A DNA stretch of 38,800 bases from an uncultured Brachyspira sp. (lineage in GTDB: Bacteria > Spirochaetota > Brachyspiria > Brachyspirales > Brachyspiraceae): the NCBI GenBank assembly GCA_934725525.1, contig CAKVCG010000004.1, positions 1 through 38,800 on the forward strand. Reading direction: 5' to 3'. Both the position numbers and the translations under genes were made by a program. Under the pieces are notes generated by a model. It made no database searches. It was given only the letters and a program-made list of their open reading frames with translations, and had not been told where the DNA came from. Shown here piece after piece: positions 1 through 9,522 of the stretch; position 1 is the stretch's first letter; every line of letters begins with the position of its first letter.

Positions 1-250
1 TCAAAATTCCTTTTATCAATAATTACAATTTACAATCAGTTTATATAATATTATACATGATTAATTAAAAATGTCAACAGTTTAATTTAAATTATAATTT
101 ATAATTAATAAAATAAATAATATAAACTTCATTTTTTATAAATTTTTATAAATATAATATATAATAAATTATTGAAAGTCGATTTTATACTTTAATATTC
201 CGAAAATATAAAAAGCGGAATTTATTTTATAAATTTTATTTAGGAAGAAT
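1..250. other. AT-rich non-coding leader upstream of nusB
   Basis: No coding region is seen here. Close to nusB, ATTCCG at 197-202 and CGGAAT at 216-221 could form a short hairpin in the nusB leader, with a 13-base loop. An AGGAAG ribosome-binding site lies just before the nusB ATG. I could not fix a promoter with confidence because many AT-rich hexamers fit. Confidence 0.4.
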
Positions 251-787
251 ATGCCGAATAATCTAAATAATATTGAAGAAACTACGGAAACTATAGAGCC
301 GAAAAAAGCCTTAAAGAAAAAAGTTTTGGTTAAATCGAAAGACAAAGTTAAAGATTTGGATTTGTCTAATTACGGTTATAGAACTCAAGCTAGAATATAC
401 GCGGTTATGTCGCTATACGCTTACGAAATGAATAACGGCGAAATGGATATTGAAGAGATTTTATATTTCGATTACGATGATAAAAATATAAACGATTCGG
501 TAAAAAAATTTGCAAAAGAACTTATCGAAGGAACTATCAATAATTTGGAAAGAATTGACGGAATAATTGAAAAATATTCTAAAAATTGGGACATAAAAAG
601 AATACAATATGTGGACAAATCTATTTTAAGAATGTCGATTTATAGTTTGATTTACTTGAAAGAAAAAATATCTAAGCCTATAATTATAAACGAAGCGGTG
701 GAAATAGCGAAAATATTTGGAGATAAAGATTCTTATAAATTTATTAACGGGATTTTAGATGGTATACAAGAAAAAGACATATTATAA
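251..787 (+). CDS. nusB: Transcription antitermination factor NusB
   Basis: The product has 178 residues. NusB binds boxA RNA with NusE (S10) and supports antitermination of rRNA operons in the cytoplasm. Residues 1-40 are a lysine-rich extension not typical of the family. The all-helical NusB domain runs from about 42 to 175. Family landmarks are visible: the Arg-rich first helix (YRTQARIYAVMSLYAYEM, 43-60), RIQYVDKSILRMSIYSL (117-133), the INEAVEIAKIFG segment (146-157) and FINGILDGI near the end (164-172). The ATG at 251 follows an AGGAAG Shine-Dalgarno sequence at a normal distance. The last 29 bases overlap the start of the downstream TPR gene in another frame, so the two are probably cotranscribed and translationally coupled. 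Confidence 0.93.
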   Translation: MPNNLNNIEETTETIEPKKALKKKVLVKSKDKVKDLDLSNYGYRTQARIYAVMSLYAYEMNNGEMDIEEILYFDYDDKNINDSVKKFAKELIEGTINNLERIDGIIEKYSKNWDIKRIQYVDKSILRMSIYSLIYLKEKISKPIIINEAVEIAKIFGDKDSYKFINGILDGIQEKDIL

Positions 788-2654
788 AAAATTGTCAAAA
801 TACAGAAACTTAAAAACCGTTGTATTTATTTTATGCATCGGAGCTTTAGGAATCATATCGATAATATCTTTGAATATCGCGATAGTTCAAGGAAAAATAA
901 GATTAAATCCAAAAATCATAGACGAATATACTTTAGCCGAAGAATATTATAATAATAAAGATTACGGAAAAGCGAAAGCGATTTTGAAAAAAGAAATCAG
1001 TTCTACTATCGACCCGAAAAAAGAATACGACGCGAATATACTTCTTGGAAAAATCTATAACGAAACGGGCGATTATTTAAATGCTATAAATCTATTTAAT
1101 AATATGACTAATTCGTTGTATTTGGACGAAAGATTAAAATATAATATGGCGATATCCTATTTGAAAAGCGAAATGCCCGAACAGGCTTTATATTATTTGG
1201 AGCAAACTTTAACCGTAAACTCGAATTATATCCCTACCCTACTTACTTTGGGACAATTTTATATGGATAGAGATTTGCCTCGTTTGGCTAAAGGTTATTA
1301 CGAAAGAGTTTTGAGATTGGAAGAAAATGACGAAGCTATGTTTTATGTCGGAATAATCGCTTTAAACGAAGGGTTGCAAACGGTAGCTTACGACACTTTA
1401 AATAAACTTGTTAGAACGAGCAAAGGAGAATACGCGGACAAAGCGGCAGGTATTTTGGGAGACTTTTATGTAATATCGGGCGACACCGACAGCGCTATAG
1501 AAATGTATTTGAAAAGTTTGGCTAACTCAAAAATGCAATCTGACTCGGCGGGCAGACTCGTTAGAGTTTATCAGCAGACGGAAGATTATGATTCGATAAA
1601 AAAAGTTTACGAACAAATTTTGGAACAGAATCCTTACGATGTCGAAACGATTTTATCTCTCGGCGAATTATACGAAAAAGAAAACGCTTACGATAAGGCG
1701 ATTAAATATTATTTGAGATTAACGAAAATCAAAAATTACGAAAATACTTACGAAGCTGTCGGAATGCTTGCGAACGCTTATTATAAAGGTGCGATGTTAA
1801 AAGAAGCGGAAGCGAATTATAAAAAAATATTGATAGTCGACAAAAAAGACGATTTATATATAACGGCTTTGGAAAGACTCGGAGACATAACTTACAGAAA
1901 AAAATCTTATTTTGAATCTTTGAAATATTATCAGCAGGTTTTTGCTATTGAAACGAATAATTTAATTTTCATGCCTCGACTAGGAGAATTGGAATTATAT
2001 TACGGAAATTCGGACAGAGGAATCAGACTTCTTGAAAACTCTATTAAAGAAGGAGTCGGAAACGCGTTCCCGAGCAGAACTTTAGCCATTTATTACGAAT
2101 CGATAGGAAACAATAACGAAGCGGTAAATTATTACGATTATACTTTGGCAAAATATCCTAAAGACAGAGAAAGCATATACAGAGGCGGAATTCTTTATCA
2201 TAAAACTCGGCATTACGACAAGGCGAAAGAATCTCTCTTGATTGCGGCAAACGATGAAAATAATACTACTTTAGTTAGAGAAACGGCTTGGGTAACTTTA
2301 TGCTCTATGATGGAAGAAATTTCCGCTTATAATGACGCTTCCGTTTATTATAGGCAGTTGGTAGAAATGTCTCCAAAAGTTGAAAATTATAAACTTTATG
2401 GAGCGTTTTCATACAGACGACTTCAATATAACGATGCGATTTACGCCTACAACGAAGCTTTAAATATTGCTACCGATAAAAAAGATATGTTTGAAATAAA
2501 TTTGGCTTTGGGAAAATGCTATTTCAGAATGAACGAACTTGACAACGCCGAAGAAAGCTACAAAAACGCTTTGAGTTATAACGGAGGCGACTCGCAGGCA
2601 AAAGAAGGTTTAAAGCAAGTTATGTCAAAAAAACAGTTGATATATAACCGATAA
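759..2654 (+). CDS. Membrane-anchored TPR-repeat protein
   Basis: The product has 631 residues. A short basic N-terminus (KKKTYYKKLSKYRN) is followed by one hydrophobic segment at about 20-44, which reads as a signal anchor without an obvious cleavage site. From about residue 58 to the C-terminus there are roughly fifteen degenerate 34-residue tetratricopeptide units. Examples are LLGKIYNETGDYLNAINLF, ILSLGELYEKENAYDKAIKY and LALGKCYFRMNELDNAEESY. TPR arrays are protein-protein scaffolds, so the protein probably organises a complex at the inner membrane with its repeats in the periplasm. The start overlaps nusB by 29 bases. No catalytic domain is seen and I cannot name a specific partner. Confidence 0.85.
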   Translation: MVYKKKTYYKKLSKYRNLKTVVFILCIGALGIISIISLNIAIVQGKIRLNPKIIDEYTLAEEYYNNKDYGKAKAILKKEISSTIDPKKEYDANILLGKIYNETGDYLNAINLFNNMTNSLYLDERLKYNMAISYLKSEMPEQALYYLEQTLTVNSNYIPTLLTLGQFYMDRDLPRLAKGYYERVLRLEENDEAMFYVGIIALNEGLQTVAYDTLNKLVRTSKGEYADKAAGILGDFYVISGDTDSAIEMYLKSLANSKMQSDSAGRLVRVYQQTEDYDSIKKVYEQILEQNPYDVETILSLGELYEKENAYDKAIKYYLRLTKIKNYENTYEAVGMLANAYYKGAMLKEAEANYKKILIVDKKDDLYITALERLGDITYRKKSYFESLKYYQQVFAIETNNLIFMPRLGELELYYGNSDRGIRLLENSIKEGVGNAFPSRTLAIYYESIGNNNEAVNYYDYTLAKYPKDRESIYRGGILYHKTRHYDKAKESLLIAANDENNTTLVRETAWVTLCSMMEEISAYNDASVYYRQLVEMSPKVENYKLYGAFSYRRLQYNDAIYAYNEALNIATDKKDMFEINLALGKCYFRMNELDNAEESYKNALSYNGGDSQAKEGLKQVMSKKQLIYNR

Positions 2655-2674
2655 TTAATATTTTTGATTTTTAA

Positions 2675-4486
2675 TTATTCGTTATTTTTATTTTCAGCCT
2701 CTCTCAATACTTCAAATATTGCGGCGCTATTATTCGCTCTCGCTATATCTCTCGGGTATTTTCCATCGTTATTTCTTATTCTTGTATTCGCTCCTTTCAA
2801 TACCAACTCCCCGACAATATCTATATTTCCCGAAATAACCGCCAAATGCAAAGCTGTGTTTCCGACTTTATTTTGAATATCTAAATTCGGATTTTTTTCT
2901 AATAATAATTTAACTACCGAAAGTTGAGAATTTAAAGCCGCAGTATGCAAAGCCGTGTTTCCGTTCATATCTACCGCGTTTATATCGGCGTTTCTTGTAA
3001 GCAAAATTCTAACGACATTATCAAGCCCCAATCTTGAAGCCGTCTGTAAAGGAGTGTTAGCCCAAGAATCTCCATTTGTATAATTAACATTCGCTCCGTT
3101 TTCAATTAAGATTTGAAGCAAATCCATATTGTTTTGAGCTATCGCATATCCGATTAAACTTACTCCATCTTGCATTAAACTATTTACATTCGCTCCGTTT
3201 GTTATTAAAAATTTTGTAAGTTCCATATCTCCGCTTTCAATCGCTATATTTAAAGGATTAAATCCGTTTTCGTCAGTATAATTGATATTCGCCTTATTAT
3301 CGATTAATAATTTTATCATATTAATTCTACTTTCGACTATCGGGCTTTTAATTGCAATCAATAATTCGTCTTTAATTTTAGCTTTATTTTCCAATAATAA
3401 TTTTGCAATTTCAATATCTCCATTATTTACGGCATAACTTAAAGCGCTCCATCCTTCAATATCGACTGCATTTATATTCGCGCCGTTTTCAATAAGTATT
3501 TTTGCAGTATCGATATAAGAATTTCCAACGGATATTATTAAAGGAGTTTTTCCTTCCAAAGAATCGTTTATAAGTTTTTTATCGACTTTGTCTATAATCA
3601 TTTGCATTATTTTAGCGCTATTTTGAGAAAGACTTTCTAAAAGTTTTAAATCTACAGCCGAAATATTTTTATTGTTGTTAAATTTTGAACCCGAAGCCGC
3701 CATTAAAATATTTCCGTAAATATCGCTTTTGCCCGCATTTTCTATACTCGCTCCTTTATCTAAAAAATATTCAACCAATTTAAGATTTAAAGATAAAACC
3801 GCATCGTATAAAATCGTTCTTTTGCTTTCTTCGTTTTCGTAAAAAATTTCATAATTAATATCCGCTCCATTTTCAACCAAATATTTAATAATATTTTCAT
3901 CGCTATTTTCCATTGCATAACTTAAAATATAATTTTCTTCTTTCAAATTAAAATTATTATTTAAAAGAATTTTTATCATATTTAGATTTTTATTTTTAAC
4001 GGCGCAATATATAGGATATTTTTCAAAATCTTCTCCATAATAATATCCGTAAATATTCGCTTTGCCTTCTTTAATTAGAAGCTCTACAATTTTTGGTTTA
4101 TTTTCTTCTATTGCCAATACGAGAGGAGTAGTTCCGTCAAAAGTCGCTATTTCAACATTGGCGTTATTTTCTATAAAGAATTTAACGGCTTTAATATTGT
4201 TATGTTTTATCGCTTGATATAATCCGCCTATATCTTCATCGCCTGTTTGATTTATATCTTTTCCGTAATTTAAAACTAATTCTTTAATTATTTTATCGCC
4301 GTATTTTTTAGCGTAAATTTCCGCATCGTAAACTTCGTAATTTTCAACCATTTTATTTAAACTCGATTTTCCGTAGGCATATAGAAATAATCCTAAAAAT
4401 ATTCCAGCTCCGATTAAAAGAACCGATATTATTGCGGCGGCTATTACTCCGACTTTCAAAATGAATTTTTTATTTTCCGTATCCAT
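2675..4486 (-). CDS. Membrane-anchored ankyrin-repeat protein
   Basis: The product has 603 residues. After nine polar residues there is a strong transmembrane segment (about 10-37, rich in Ile, Ala, Leu and Gly), then a short linker. About fifteen ankyrin units fill the rest up to near residue 597. Well-formed units include those around GKTPLIISVGNSYIDTAKIL, GNTALHTAALNSQLSVVKLL and GNTALHLAVISGNIDIVGEL, each followed by NGANIN-type turns. Ankyrin repeats mediate protein binding, and tandem ankyrin proteins are frequent in Brachyspira. The ATG is preceded on the minus strand by GAGGTAAAAC. The gene is convergent with the TPR gene; only about 20 bases separate the stops, with an AT-only inverted repeat (ATAATTAA/TTAATTAT) between them. 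The partner is unknown. Confidence 0.88.
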   Translation of the reverse strand: MDTENKKFILKVGVIAAAIISVLLIGAGIFLGLFLYAYGKSSLNKMVENYEVYDAEIYAKKYGDKIIKELVLNYGKDINQTGDEDIGGLYQAIKHNNIKAVKFFIENNANVEIATFDGTTPLVLAIEENKPKIVELLIKEGKANIYGYYYGEDFEKYPIYCAVKNKNLNMIKILLNNNFNLKEENYILSYAMENSDENIIKYLVENGADINYEIFYENEESKRTILYDAVLSLNLKLVEYFLDKGASIENAGKSDIYGNILMAASGSKFNNNKNISAVDLKLLESLSQNSAKIMQMIIDKVDKKLINDSLEGKTPLIISVGNSYIDTAKILIENGANINAVDIEGWSALSYAVNNGDIEIAKLLLENKAKIKDELLIAIKSPIVESRINMIKLLIDNKANINYTDENGFNPLNIAIESGDMELTKFLITNGANVNSLMQDGVSLIGYAIAQNNMDLLQILIENGANVNYTNGDSWANTPLQTASRLGLDNVVRILLTRNADINAVDMNGNTALHTAALNSQLSVVKLLLEKNPNLDIQNKVGNTALHLAVISGNIDIVGELVLKGANTRIRNNDGKYPRDIARANNSAAIFEVLREAENKNNE

Positions 4487-4662
4487 GTTTTACCTCGCTC
4501 GATTATTTTATATTCAATTTAAAGCAATTAATATAACATATTTTATATAAATAATAAATATATTATTTTACCGTAGAATTTGTTAATTGGCATACTTGAA
4601 ATAATATAATTTAAATATATTATAATATGATTAAATATACTATTAATTAATGGGGAATAAAA

Positions 4663-5715
4663 TTGATAAGACATTCGAGACCCACGATAAGAAAAAAAGA
4701 TTTGGAAAGCGCTTTGAAAGTAATGATTAGCGACAATTTGGCTACGGGCGATATCATAAAAGAATTTGAAAAAACATTTGCAAATTATTTCGGCAAAGGT
4801 TTTTCGGCAATATTTGTAAGCAGCGGAACAAGCGCTTTGGAAATTATATTAAGATATTTAAATATTGGCGAAGGAGACGAGATAATAATGTCTTCTTTTT
4901 TAAATGCTTCTCCTCTTCAAGCGGTTGTAAATTTAAAAGCAAAACCAATTTTAATAGATATTAACGAAGACAGTTTTCAAATATCTATGGATAATGTAAT
5001 TGAAGCGATAAACGAAAAAACGAAAGCTATTATAGTCTCTCATATGTTTGGAAATTGCGCTTTGATAGACGAACTTGCCGACATTAAAATTCCCGTTATC
5101 GAGGACGCGTCGCATAGTTTGGGCGGAAAATACAGAAATATACTTTTGGGAAGTTTTGGAGATTTTGCGTATTTTTCTTTGTCCGCTACTCGAATGATAA
5201 CTTCTGGAGGAGCGGGCGGAATGATTCTGACGAAAAAAAAAGGAATGGACGCCATAAGAGATATTATTCATTACGATAAAAAAGAAAATTTTATTTCCAG
5301 ATTCAATTATTGCGCGACAGATTTGCAGGCTTCTATTGGAATGGAAGAGTTTAAACATCTTGAAAGGATGATTGAAGTTAGAAAAGATATAGCTTCTTTT
5401 TACGATTCTGCGATTTTGGAAAGTAAATTAAGCAAATTTTCAATGCATGACTCCGAAGAGCCTTCTTATTATAGATATGTTTGTATGCTAAACGGAGAGA
5501 TGAATATTTACGATACGATTTCTATGTTTGAAAGGCATAAAGTCGAAGTGGCAAAACCGATATTTAAGCCTTTGCATCAATATTTGAATTTGCCGAAAGA
5601 AGATTTTCCAAATACCGAAAGAGCTTACTTAAAAAGCGTTTCTCTGCCGATATATCCGACTTTGCAAAAAAACGAAGCGGATTTAATATGCAAGCTTATT
5701 AAACAAATAAGATAA
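4663..5715 (+). CDS. DegT/DnrJ/EryC1-family PLP-fold protein lacking the PLP lysine
   Basis: The product has 350 residues, the usual length for sugar-nucleotide aminotransferases of the DegT/DnrJ/EryC1/StrS family. The start is TTG, chosen because GGGGAA lies directly upstream and the conserved N-terminus (RHSRPTI) begins there. Visible family motifs are SSGTSALE (53-60, phosphate/PLP pocket), SHMFGN (126-131), EDASHSLGG (147-155, with Asp148 for the pyridine nitrogen) and FNYCATDLQASIGMEEF (214-230). The Schiff-base lysine normally falls in a motif like SFHxTKxxxxGEGG. Here the segment is FSLSATRMITSGGAGG (171-186) with Arg177 (codon CGA). Ordinary transamination is therefore unlikely; a dehydratase-like, regulatory or non-catalytic role is possible. 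The gene stands alone, divergent from the ankyrin gene. Confidence 0.85.
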   Translation: MIRHSRPTIRKKDLESALKVMISDNLATGDIIKEFEKTFANYFGKGFSAIFVSSGTSALEIILRYLNIGEGDEIIMSSFLNASPLQAVVNLKAKPILIDINEDSFQISMDNVIEAINEKTKAIIVSHMFGNCALIDELADIKIPVIEDASHSLGGKYRNILLGSFGDFAYFSLSATRMITSGGAGGMILTKKKGMDAIRDIIHYDKKENFISRFNYCATDLQASIGMEEFKHLERMIEVRKDIASFYDSAILESKLSKFSMHDSEEPSYYRYVCMLNGEMNIYDTISMFERHKVEVAKPIFKPLHQYLNLPKEDFPNTERAYLKSVSLPIYPTLQKNEADLICKLIKQIR

Positions 5716-5757
5716 TTTATTTTTCTTTATAATTATTATTTTTTTAATTATTATTAT

Positions 5758-6612
5758 TTAAATTATTCTGAAAGTTATTAGCGCGTTCATGTCGGCGTAA
5801 AGATTTTTTCTAAAAGCGGGATGACTAATATATTCTCCGATTCTCAAATTCGCTTCCATGTATATTCTATTTAATAATTCCCATTCCAAATGAGCGTAAG
5901 CGCCGATGGACTGCCATAATTGTTTAGTATTATTCATATAAGCGAGCATATAATTTAGCCCGACAGACATTGGATATAAATTCGCTATAAGCAAAGCGTC
6001 CAATTTATAGGAAATATCGTTTTTATCTCTTATAAGAAGCAAATCGTAATCCAAATGATATTTTCCGTATTTGATATAAGCGTATTTAAAAGTTAGTCCC
6101 GCTTGAATAACAATTCCTCTTCCTTCAAACAAATTTTTAAAAAGTTCAACTTTGAATGTTGGCGTAATTTCCGCTTCGAGAGAAATATTTTTCGTTTTAT
6201 TAGCGCTTTCTATTTCGTTTGTGGAAAAAGCCTGATTTGAGTTTTCAAAATTAACAAATCCTCTTTTCCCGAAAGTATAATAATTCAAAAAAGACAATTT
6301 GGCGTTTATATTGACATATTCTATAATCGAAGCGTCTGCAAAAACCGTGAGTTTGTTATTTTCCGCCGTCATATAATCGCTTATTCCCACATCCGTTCTT
6401 ATTCCTTGCCAAATATAGCCCGGAAAAACATCGGAAATAAATCTATAAAATAAAGTTAGCTTACCGCCGCCGTCAAGATAAGGCGAAAAATTTCCTTTTA
6501 GTTCCGCTCCGACATAAAGCCCTGATTGAATATTAGTTTGAGCGATTAACGACTTAAATATTAAAAGATTAAATATTATGATAAATACAATTACAAATTT
6601 TATTAACTTCAT
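5758..6612 (-). CDS. Probable outer-membrane beta-barrel protein
   Basis: The product has 284 residues. It begins with a signal peptide: Lys-rich start, hydrophobic core at about 5-22, and a likely cleavage after the Ala in SLIAQT. The mature part alternates polar and aromatic/hydrophobic residues in strand-like blocks and ends in a strand finishing TFRII, compatible with an outer-membrane barrel. I do not recognise the family. It lies 62 bases downstream of the nucleotidase gene on the same strand and may be read from it. An alternative is a periplasmic beta-sheet protein. Confidence 0.65.
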   Translation of the reverse strand: MKLIKFVIVFIIIFNLLIFKSLIAQTNIQSGLYVGAELKGNFSPYLDGGGKLTLFYRFISDVFPGYIWQGIRTDVGISDYMTAENNKLTVFADASIIEYVNINAKLSFLNYYTFGKRGFVNFENSNQAFSTNEIESANKTKNISLEAEITPTFKVELFKNLFEGRGIVIQAGLTFKYAYIKYGKYHLDYDLLLIRDKNDISYKLDALLIANLYPMSVGLNYMLAYMNNTKQLWQSIGAYAHLEWELLNRIYMEANLRIGEYISHPAFRKNLYADMNALITFRII

Positions 6613-6674
6613 TTATAAACTATAAAAAACAAAAACGCCATAATTATAATTCGGACTATTATAATAAAGCTTTA

Positions 6675-8501
6675 TTATTTATCTGGATATAATAATTTAT
6701 AATCTCTTTCTCTACCCGCTTTAAGATAATCTTCTGGAATCACTTTCCAATTATTCAATTTTTCAACTGTCACGCTACTTGCCTGATTTTCAAACCATTT
6801 CATCATATAAAATCTTAAATCTTTATCGGTAGATTTAATTACCAAATCCATATTTTGCAAAGTTTTCAAATCTATTTTAGCTCCCTGCGTCAAATGTCCG
6901 CCTCCGCCGCTTCCTCTGTAGGAATTAATCGCCACTTTATATTCTTTATTCAAATCGAAAGCAGAACCGTCCGACATAGAAATTATATTCACTCTCTCGC
7001 CGTAGCCTTTTCTAACATCGACAATATAATTTAGCCCGTCCATGCTTTCGTAATTATAAGTTTGAGTTAGAGTGTCGTAGGAATTATATCTATTATTAAA
7101 AATCAAATTTCCGTTAGCGTCTTTTTTGAAATATATCAAATGGTCGTTTATATTAGTCATTAAATTAAACCATCTACAATAAGAATATTCCATAATATCT
7201 TTGATTTGTTTTCCCGTTAATCTCATTACATAAAAGAAATTCTCGTAAGGATACAAATTAAACATATCTCTAACTTTAACTTTTCCAATATTCAAAACCG
7301 CGTCTTTGCTTAAAGGAGCGGCAAATGAAATATCCGCTTTTTCGCCAAGTTCTTTTTGCGCTATTTCAAATTGCAAATCATGAATAAAACTTAAAAAATA
7401 ACTGTCGCCAAATATCGCCTCGTCCGAAGTTAATTTTGTGTTTAGCTCTCCTATATCTCTATCTACCCAAGTTTTAATTTTTTCTTTACCATCGTTAAAT
7501 TTTTCCAAAAATTCTTTATCAGCCTCGTATTGCGAAGGGTCGATTAATTCTCCGTTAAAATCAATATTCCATTTTTTAGCGTCTTTATCGTAAATCATCC
7601 TAACATCTACCGAAGCGATTAATCTCGCCGCGTTTACTCCTCCATATATTGGGACAATTTTTCCGCTCGGACTTTTTACATCTTTTGTTTTTTGTTTTGT
7701 AATTTCATCGTAGCCTTTGCCACTCCATCCTTGATGGTCATGCCCCACAAATATTATATCGAAACCTTCCACTTCTTCTGCAACCAACTGACTCGCATTT
7801 TCGTTTTTATATTTTTCTTTATCTTCCGTATAATTCGCTCCCGAGTGAAATAGTCCGACAATCATATCGGGTTTTTCTTTTTCTTTTATGATTTCAATCC
7901 ATTTTTTAGCGCATTCTACCATATCTTCGGCAATTATTCCTTCGTATAGAATTTTTGGAAGCTGTCTTTCTATAGCTGGTTCAATCATTCCTAAAATAGC
8001 AATTTTTATTCCGTTTTTCTTTATAATCGTATAAGGTTTGAAATAAGGCTCTTTAGTTTTTTCGTTTATTAAATTGGCGACTACGACTTTAGCTTTTATA
8101 TCTTTTACAATTTTATCGTAAACATTATGCCCCGTTTCAATATCATGATTTCCCATAGTCACGACATCGTAATTCATATAATTCAAAACTTCCGCCCATA
8201 TATGCTTTTCGTTTGTGGCGATAAAATTATAATAATAAACGGTAGGCTGTCCTTGGAGAGTATCTCCGTTATCAAGCAGTAAAACGGTTTTTCCTTCGCT
8301 TTTTAATTTTTTAATATAAGTTGAAATATTAGCCATCGAAGTGCTTTCTTCTTTATCGGTAATAAAATTATATGGAAAAATCATCCCATGAATATCCGTA
8401 GTTTCGACTATGGTAAAATTAACTTCGCCTTTCGGCTTGCATGAAAATAAAGACAATAAACTTGAAAAAATACTAAACATTAATAAAAAACCTTTCTTCA
8501 T
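6675..8501 (-). CDS. Lipoprotein 5'-nucleotidase / 2',3'-cyclic phosphodiesterase (CpdB/UshA family)
   Basis: The product has 608 residues. A lipoprotein signal ends in LSLFSC with Cys21, so it is probably anchored in the periplasm or on the surface. The N-terminal calcineurin-type metallophosphoesterase domain shows ETTDIHG (33-39), LLDNGDTLQGQP (75-86), GNHDIETG (from 117) and GHDHQGW, which carry the two-metal ligands. The C-terminal 5'-nucleotidase domain follows, with a GGGGHL substrate-pocket stretch and the FYVMRLTGKQIKDIMEYS region. The wording TTDIHG is closer to the CpdB/YfkN branch than to classical UshA. Such enzymes hydrolyse extracellular nucleotides to nucleosides and phosphate, a purine and phosphate scavenging role. 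The exact substrate cannot be read from sequence. Confidence 0.88.
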   Translation of the reverse strand: MKKGFLLMFSIFSSLLSLFSCKPKGEVNFTIVETTDIHGMIFPYNFITDKEESTSMANISTYIKKLKSEGKTVLLLDNGDTLQGQPTVYYYNFIATNEKHIWAEVLNYMNYDVVTMGNHDIETGHNVYDKIVKDIKAKVVVANLINEKTKEPYFKPYTIIKKNGIKIAILGMIEPAIERQLPKILYEGIIAEDMVECAKKWIEIIKEKEKPDMIVGLFHSGANYTEDKEKYKNENASQLVAEEVEGFDIIFVGHDHQGWSGKGYDEITKQKTKDVKSPSGKIVPIYGGVNAARLIASVDVRMIYDKDAKKWNIDFNGELIDPSQYEADKEFLEKFNDGKEKIKTWVDRDIGELNTKLTSDEAIFGDSYFLSFIHDLQFEIAQKELGEKADISFAAPLSKDAVLNIGKVKVRDMFNLYPYENFFYVMRLTGKQIKDIMEYSYCRWFNLMTNINDHLIYFKKDANGNLIFNNRYNSYDTLTQTYNYESMDGLNYIVDVRKGYGERVNIISMSDGSAFDLNKEYKVAINSYRGSGGGGHLTQGAKIDLKTLQNMDLVIKSTDKDLRFYMMKWFENQASSVTVEKLNNWKVIPEDYLKAGRERDYKLLYPDK

Positions 8502-8566
8502 AAAATAAACCTCTATATTTATTTTATTAATATTATAACATGATTAAGGAATTAAATAAAATATCT

Positions 8567-8884
8567 TTATTCAATCTTCAAGACATTTTTTATAATTTCG
8601 ATATTATCAATTATAAAACGAACCGCATTAAAAATATATAACGAAATTAAACAAATAAGAAATATAAAAAATATTCTTTTGAAAATAGTTTTTGCTTTGC
8701 TTTCTTTATCTTTTTCCCAAAAGAGTTCCACTATATCTTTTTTTCTTTTCTTTTTTTCATTCTTAAAAACTATTCTAAATATAACGGATAATATTAAATA
8801 TAATAAACAAATTGCTATAACAAAATTAGCTATCAAATAAAAAATTATTATCTGTTCTTTATATGTCAAATTAATAATATTCAA
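8567..8884 (-). CDS. Small two-segment membrane protein, unknown function
   Basis: The product has 105 residues, with two hydrophobic segments (about 10-38 and 66-92) joined by a highly basic stretch (KNEKKKRKKD) and an acidic/basic linker. The start is TTG (plus-strand CAA at 8882-8884) and is supported by a GGAG Shine-Dalgarno six bases upstream. No family is recognised. It lies between the nucleotidase gene and a palindromic repeat element. Confidence 0.55.
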   Translation of the reverse strand: MNIINLTYKEQIIIFYLIANFVIAICLLYLILSVIFRIVFKNEKKKRKKDIVELFWEKDKESKAKTIFKRIFFIFLICLISLYIFNAVRFIIDNIEIIKNVLKIE

Positions 8885-8905
8885 TTTTAACTCCGTATAA
8901 ATTTT

Positions 8906-9016
8906 GTCATTACGAGGCTTTAGCGAAGTAATCAGCGCAAAATAGATTTTATTATTTTGGATTGCTTCGCTTCCTTTCAGTCGCTCGTTCCCTGCGGGAC
9001 GCCTTCGGCGAATGAC
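8906..9016. repeat. Dispersed palindromic repeat element (REP-like)
   Basis: The non-coding stretch has inverted ends, GTCATT at 8906 and AATGAC ending at 9016. Inside it contains TTACGAGGCTTTAGCGAAG, GATTGCTTCGCTTCC and a GC-rich core around CCTGCGGGACGCC. Related sequences occur at 34578-34610 and 34656-34682 in this window. The pattern GTCATTRCGAG...GAAGCAATC resembles the interspersed palindromes found in intergenic regions of several AT-rich bacteria. Confidence 0.65.
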
Positions 9017-9033
9017 TATGCTTATTTATAAAA

Positions 9034-9510
9034 TTAATCGTTTAATTTATATTTATACCAATAAGAATTTCCAACATGTTTTTGCATAACTTGTTTTATT
9101 CCGCTTAAATCGAATGTAGCCAATGTTTCGCCTGTTTTTTTATTTATTAATATGGCAGATTTACCATTATAAAGCATTTTTGTTAATACGGTAGACCTTC
9201 CTGATGGTATATTTATACAATCATCATATATATCATCTTCATAAAAATTACATTGCATATCATTACCTTCATTATCCGTTATAATTAAAGCTACACTATT
9301 GTCTCCTTTCTTTATTTGAGAATTATAAATAAAAACAGCAGAGTAATCATAATCTATATTAACGCCTATACCTATAGAAGCTTCATTTTCAAAATCATAA
9401 TTACTAAAATAAATCAAAGGGTCTCCGCTCGTAGTATGTAAAGTGCCAACTTCCCATTTTGCGAAAACTACCGCAGAAAAAATTAAAAATAAAAATATAA
9501 TCTTTTTCAT
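9034..9510 (-). CDS. Exported protein of unknown function
   Basis: The product has 158 residues from the chosen ATG. That start follows GGAGG with normal spacing; a more upstream ATG at 9522 adds only four residues and has no better ribosome-binding site. It has a clean signal peptide with a probable cut after VVFA. The mature part is acidic and beta-rich, with a possible disulfide pair (Cys in QCNFYED and DDCINIP). It starts 13 bases downstream of the stop of the neighbouring lipoprotein gene, so the two probably form one operon. No family is recognised. Confidence 0.7.
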   Translation of the reverse strand: MKKIIFLFLIFSAVVFAKWEVGTLHTTSGDPLIYFSNYDFENEASIGIGVNIDYDYSAVFIYNSQIKKGDNSVALIITDNEGNDMQCNFYEDDIYDDCINIPSGRSTVLTKMLYNGKSAILINKKTGETLATFDLSGIKQVMQKHVGNSYWYKYKLND

Positions 9511-9522
9511 AAAAACCTCCAA

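Noticed and set aside
4951..5358. Minus-strand ORF of 135 codons inside the DegT-type gene
   Set aside because: The plus-strand frame has clear family motifs throughout; the minus frame shows no domain and is a shadow.
6661..6678. 18-base perfect palindrome at the nucleotidase stop codon as a terminator
   Set aside because: It is almost all A/T with no T-run after it on the relevant strand, and the hairpin would be weak.
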